From contig JAUPTP010000083.1 of the NCBI GenBank assembly GCA_030918015.1, positions 1 to 7,945 of the forward strand: a DNA stretch of 7,945 nt. Reading direction: 5' to 3'. Positions 5,780 through 7,945 of the stretch are shown here, piece after piece; positions within the stretch are counted from its first letter, which is position 1; the number at the start of each line of letters is the position of its first letter. The position numbers and the translations under genes are program-made. This DNA comes from Pseudomonadota bacterium. GTDB lineage: Bacteria > Pseudomonadota > Gammaproteobacteria > Burkholderiales > Burkholderiaceae_C. Below the pieces are notes generated by a model. The model made no database searches, was not told the origin of the DNA, and saw only the letters and a list, made by a program, of their open reading frames with translations.

Positions 5780-6823
5780 TCAGCGCACGCTGTTGCGCAG
5801 CGCCACCGACAGCGACATCACGCTGCGCAGGCGGCGATCGGACGCCACCACCGGGCTGCCGTCGAAGACCAGCGTCTGCGGCGCGGTGCTGCCGCCGGGC
5901 TCCGCGCCAGCGAGCATCAGGGCCAGCTCGGCCGAGACGGCCTGACGGGTGTCGGCGACCTGCTCCGGCGTCGCGAAGGCATCGGCCGCTCCGTCGCCGT
6001 CGGTGTCCAGCCCCAGGCGCAGGGCCAGGCGCTCCACCCCGGCCAGCAGTTCCTGCGGCTGGGCCGTGCCCTCGTAGGCGGGCGAGGACCAGGACCACAG
6101 CGCCAGCTGCGCGCTGCGGCCGGGACGGCGGCTGGGGGCCAGGTAGTAGGTGGTCGTCATCAGGCGGTGCACCACCGCGTCCTGCAGGAAGACGCGGCCC
6201 AGATCGGCCTGGCTGTTGCCCGGCATCAGGCCGCCCGAGGCGCTGTGCTCGATCGCGCCATCGCTGCCCGGCGTCGCGTTGGTGGCCTGGAAGACGACCG
6301 CGCCATTGCAGTCCGACAGCAGCAGCAGATCGCCTTGCTGCAGGCTGGCGGTGGGCGTGACGTTGATGACCGCGGTGCCCGCGTTCATCGCCGCGGTCAG
6401 CGCCCAGCCGGAACCGAAGGGACGGCGCACCGTCAGCACGTCGCCGGCCCGGTCGGGGGGCGGCGACAGCGCCGCGATCGTCGCGTCGAGCGCCGGACGC
6501 CAGGCCGCGCCGTCATGGCGCGAGACCGACACGCCGCGCGCGAAGTCCAGCGCGAAGCGGTCGGCGCCGTTGAGCAGGTTGAGCAGGGTCGTGTCGCCGC
6601 CCTGCCCGCGGCAGCCCCGGAAGCCGGCCATGCGCAGATCGGTGCCGATGCGCTCGGCGATGAAGCGGGCGCTCTCCTGCAGCTGCGCGACCTGCGTCTG
6701 CGCGTTGAAGGTGGTGCGGCTGCCCAGGAACAGCGCGCCGGCAATGCCCACCAGGAACAGCCCGATCGTCAGCCCGACCATCAGCTCGACCAGCGTCATG
6801 CCGCGCAGAGGACCGCGGCTCAT
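5780..6823 (-). CDS. pilW: Type IV pilus minor pilin PilW
   Basis: A 347-residue prepilin, the usual large size of PilW. A short 8-residue leader ends at Gly8. The mature N-terminus MTLVELMVGLTIGLFLVGIA has Glu13 at the conserved position 5. The family segment after the helix is clear: QLQESARFIAERIGTDLRMA at 47-66, then GFRGC at 67-71. Cys71 and Cys172 are the only cysteines. A C-terminal acidic loop DTDGDGAAD (273-281) followed by TPEQVADTRQAVSAELALML is a recurrent PilW element and looks able to bind calcium. The protein has no lysine. It should join the minor-pilin priming complex and interact with PilX, PilV and PilY1. ATG at 6823 overlaps the pilV stop (ATGA). No strong Shine-Dalgarno precedes it, so translation probably depends on coupling. 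Confidence 0.93.
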   Translation of the reverse strand: MSRGPLRGMTLVELMVGLTIGLFLVGIAGALFLGSRTTFNAQTQVAQLQESARFIAERIGTDLRMAGFRGCRGQGGDTTLLNLLNGADRFALDFARGVSVSRHDGAAWRPALDATIAALSPPPDRAGDVLTVRRPFGSGWALTAAMNAGTAVINVTPTASLQQGDLLLLSDCNGAVVFQATNATPGSDGAIEHSASGGLMPGNSQADLGRVFLQDAVVHRLMTTTYYLAPSRRPGRSAQLALWSWSSPAYEGTAQPQELLAGVERLALRLGLDTDGDGAADAFATPEQVADTRQAVSAELALMLAGAEPGGSTAPQTLVFDGSPVVASDRRLRSVMSLSVALRNSVR

Positions 6824-7314
6824 GGCTGCACCGTCAGCACCAGTCGGCTGCGCTGGTCGCGCTCGCGCCAGAAGACCTTGACCGCCAGCCACGCGCCGCT
6901 GCCATCGCAGGCCGGCGCCTCGGCCGTGCCGTCGCCCGGCGTGGCATCGCGGCAGATCACGCCCTGGCCCTGGGGCAGCAGCGCGGCCAGATCGGCGCGC
7001 CAGCGCACGAAGTCGCGCACCGCGATCTGGTCGCTGCCGCACGGCGTCGCGGCCGTGCACGACGGGCTGAGAGCGGCGGGCACCAGCAGCGCGTCGTAGC
7101 GCCCGGCGGCCACGCCGGCCGGATTGGCCCGCAGGCGATCGGCCGCATCGGCAGCCAGCACCGTGGCCTGGCTCATCCAGGCCGCTCCGGCCTGGGCGCC
7201 CAGGCTGCGCATCTGCAGCGCCGCCTGCCCCAGCGCCGCCAGCGACAGCACCAGCAGCGTCACCAGCGCCTCGGTCATCGCCAGACCGTGCGCACGCCGA
7301 CGGCCCGGATTCAC
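6820..7314 (-). CDS. pilV: Type IV pilus minor pilin PilV, GTG start
   Basis: A 164-residue prepilin starting with GTG at 7314-7312, with GGGAG 6 bases upstream. The GTG overlaps the fimT stop as GTGA. The 10-residue basic leader (NPGRRRAHG) ends at Gly10. The mature helix is LAMTEALVTLLVLSLAALGQ, with Glu15 as Glu5. The start of this helix is unusual: LAMTE instead of the common FTLIE. The PilV signature SQATVLAADAADRLRANPAG (48-67) identifies the family. Four cysteines (86, 92, 121, 136) allow two disulfides in the globular domain. In known systems PilV connects the minor-pilin complex at the pilus tip. It ends overlapping pilW. Family assignment is strong; that the unusual N-terminus is processed normally is inferred. 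Confidence 0.9.
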   Translation of the reverse strand: MNPGRRRAHGLAMTEALVTLLVLSLAALGQAALQMRSLGAQAGAAWMSQATVLAADAADRLRANPAGVAAGRYDALLVPAALSPSCTAATPCGSDQIAVRDFVRWRADLAALLPQGQGVICRDATPGDGTAEAPACDGSGAWLAVKVFWRERDQRSRLVLTVQP

Positions 7315-7868
7315 GGGCAGCTCCCGGCGCGCGAAACATCGGCCAGCCCGGTCGGCTGCACGGAAAAGACCGTGCCGGCGCCCGCCCCCGCGTCGGTGCC
7401 CGGGCAGAGCGTCATCGTCAGCGTGACGCCGCGGCTCAGGAAACCGCTGGGCGCGAAGCTCACCGGCGCGTCGCCGCCGAAGCGCAGCGGCGCGGGCAGC
7501 GCCGGAAAGCGCCGCACCACCGTCTCGCTCGCGCCGGCGCTGCCGGAGCCGTCCGCATCGACGACGACCTGCCAGCCGCCGCCATACTCGTTGCCGGCCG
7601 CGCCGCCGGCCTCGGGCAGCAGCAGCACCGGCAGGCCGGTGCGCACCGCCTCCGAGCGCGCCAGCGCCAGCGCCGCACCGAACTCGGCCGCGCTGGCGGC
7701 CAGACGCTGCCGCGCGGCGAATCCCGCCAGCGCCGGCAGCACGAAGGCCGTGACCAGCGCCACCAGCCCCATCGTCACCAGCAGCTCGATCAGGCCGAAA
7801 CCGGCCGCCAGCCCGCGCCGATCACGGGCAGCGGTGCGGCAGGCGGGTGTCGACGCAGCACGGTTCAT
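7311..7868 (-). CDS. FimT/FimU-type minor pilin (GspH/FimT family)
   Basis: A 185-residue prepilin that opens the operon. The 23-residue leader is arginine-rich and ends at Gly23. The mature N-terminus FGLIELLVTMGLVALVTAFV has Glu28 as Glu5, and Pro45 follows. After the helix come RQRLAASAAEFGAALALARS (54-73) and EAVRTG (74-79), the GspH/FimT pattern, then GGGWQVVVDADGSGSAGASE (96-115), a diverged form of the family's WxVFxDxNxNG strand. Cys155 and Cys184 probably form the C-terminal disulfide. In Pseudomonas this position is held by fimU or fimT, and I cannot tell which is the true orthologue. It likely joins the minor-pilin core to the rest of the pilus. ATG at 7868 has no clear Shine-Dalgarno, and the frame stays open to the right edge, but the leader length fits this start. 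Confidence 0.88.
   Translation of the reverse strand: MNRAASTPACRTAARDRRGLAAGFGLIELLVTMGLVALVTAFVLPALAGFAARQRLAASAAEFGAALALARSEAVRTGLPVLLLPEAGGAAGNEYGGGWQVVVDADGSGSAGASETVVRRFPALPAPLRFGGDAPVSFAPSGFLSRGVTLTMTLCPGTDAGAGAGTVFSVQPTGLADVSRAGSCP
7321..7325 (-). promoter_or_regulatory. Shine-Dalgarno that supports the GTG start of pilV
   Basis: GGGAG on the minus strand, 6 bases before GTG at 7314-7312, inside the last codons of the FimT-like gene. The next in-frame ATG (codon 13) would remove the prepilin leader and cut site, so the GTG is preferred. Confidence 0.6.
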
Positions 7869-7945
7869 CTTGCTGATTTCGGCGGACGCGACCGCAGGCT
7901 GAAGCGGCCGAGCCGCGAAACATCCGGTGCAAGACTGCCCAGATC
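7869..7945 (-). other. Leader region of the pilus operon, no promoter identified
   Basis: These 77 bases precede the first pilus gene. A 5-bp inverted repeat with a 3-base loop (GCGGC at 7904-7908, GCCGC at 7912-7916) is present, but it lacks a T-tract. TTGCAC occurs on the minus strand but no matching -10 box follows at usual spacing, and the sigma-54 GG/GC spacing is wrong. The promoter may lie further right, outside the window. Confidence 0.3.

Noticed and set aside
5199..6098. N-terminal extension of pilY1 by 300 codons
   Set aside because: The stretch overlaps pilX and pilW in another frame and has shadow-type composition. The ATG at 5198 gives a proper signal peptide and the ATGA overlap seen at other junctions.
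5552..7099. Plus-strand open frame of 515 codons opposite pilX, pilW and pilV
   Set aside because: Same antisense artefact; the minus-strand products have complete prepilin signatures.
7920..7945. Sigma-54-like promoter (TGGGCAGTCTTGCA on the minus strand) ahead of the pilus operon
   Set aside because: The spacing between GG and GC is 7-8 bases instead of the 10 needed, so it does not fit the -24/-12 pattern.

Overview
The window is GC-rich DNA, about 70% by eye, with strong G/C third-position bias and very few lysine codons. Gene content and order suggest a betaproteobacterium of the order Burkholderiales, perhaps the Rubrivivax/Leptothrix/Ideonella group; that placement is inferred from gene style, not from a marker gene. 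Every gene I can support lies on the minus strand, so transcription runs from the right end to the left end.

Right and middle (7868 down to 1792): a complete type IV pilus minor-pilin and tip-adhesin operon, in the order fimT/fimU-like, pilV, pilW, pilX, pilY1, pilE. Five of the six products have a prepilin leader (arginine-rich in most, short in PilW), a Gly processing site and a hydrophobic N-terminal helix. The sixth, PilY1 (983 aa), has a Sec signal peptide, an N-terminal von Willebrand A-like domain and a C-terminal beta-propeller. Four of the five junctions are 4-base stop/start overlaps (one GTGA, three ATGA). The pilW-pilX junction is instead a 15-base gap with its own Shine-Dalgarno. 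In known systems these proteins form the priming complex that starts pilus assembly and sits at the fibre tip, with PilY1 as adhesin and mechanosensor.

Left part (1728 down to 1): three more co-oriented genes. First is a lysine-free 244-residue protein of unknown function, possibly a distant relative of the TIM-barrel enzyme MfnB without its catalytic lysines. Next is a four-helix SirB2-family membrane protein. Last is a hemerythrin (HHE) domain protein cut by the left edge. Gaps are 63, 17 and 39 bases, so cotranscription with the pilus operon is possible but not shown.

I see no RNA genes, mobile elements, CRISPR arrays or convincing terminators. The 77 bases at the right end (7869-7945) probably hold the operon leader, but I cannot identify a promoter there. 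The most interesting points are the lysine-free MfnB-like protein, the degenerate and intact Asp-rich calcium-type loops in PilY1 and PilW, and the in-frame arrangement of sirB2 and the hemerythrin gene. I do not see clear evidence of an undescribed multi-gene system; the core is a well-known pilus operon.
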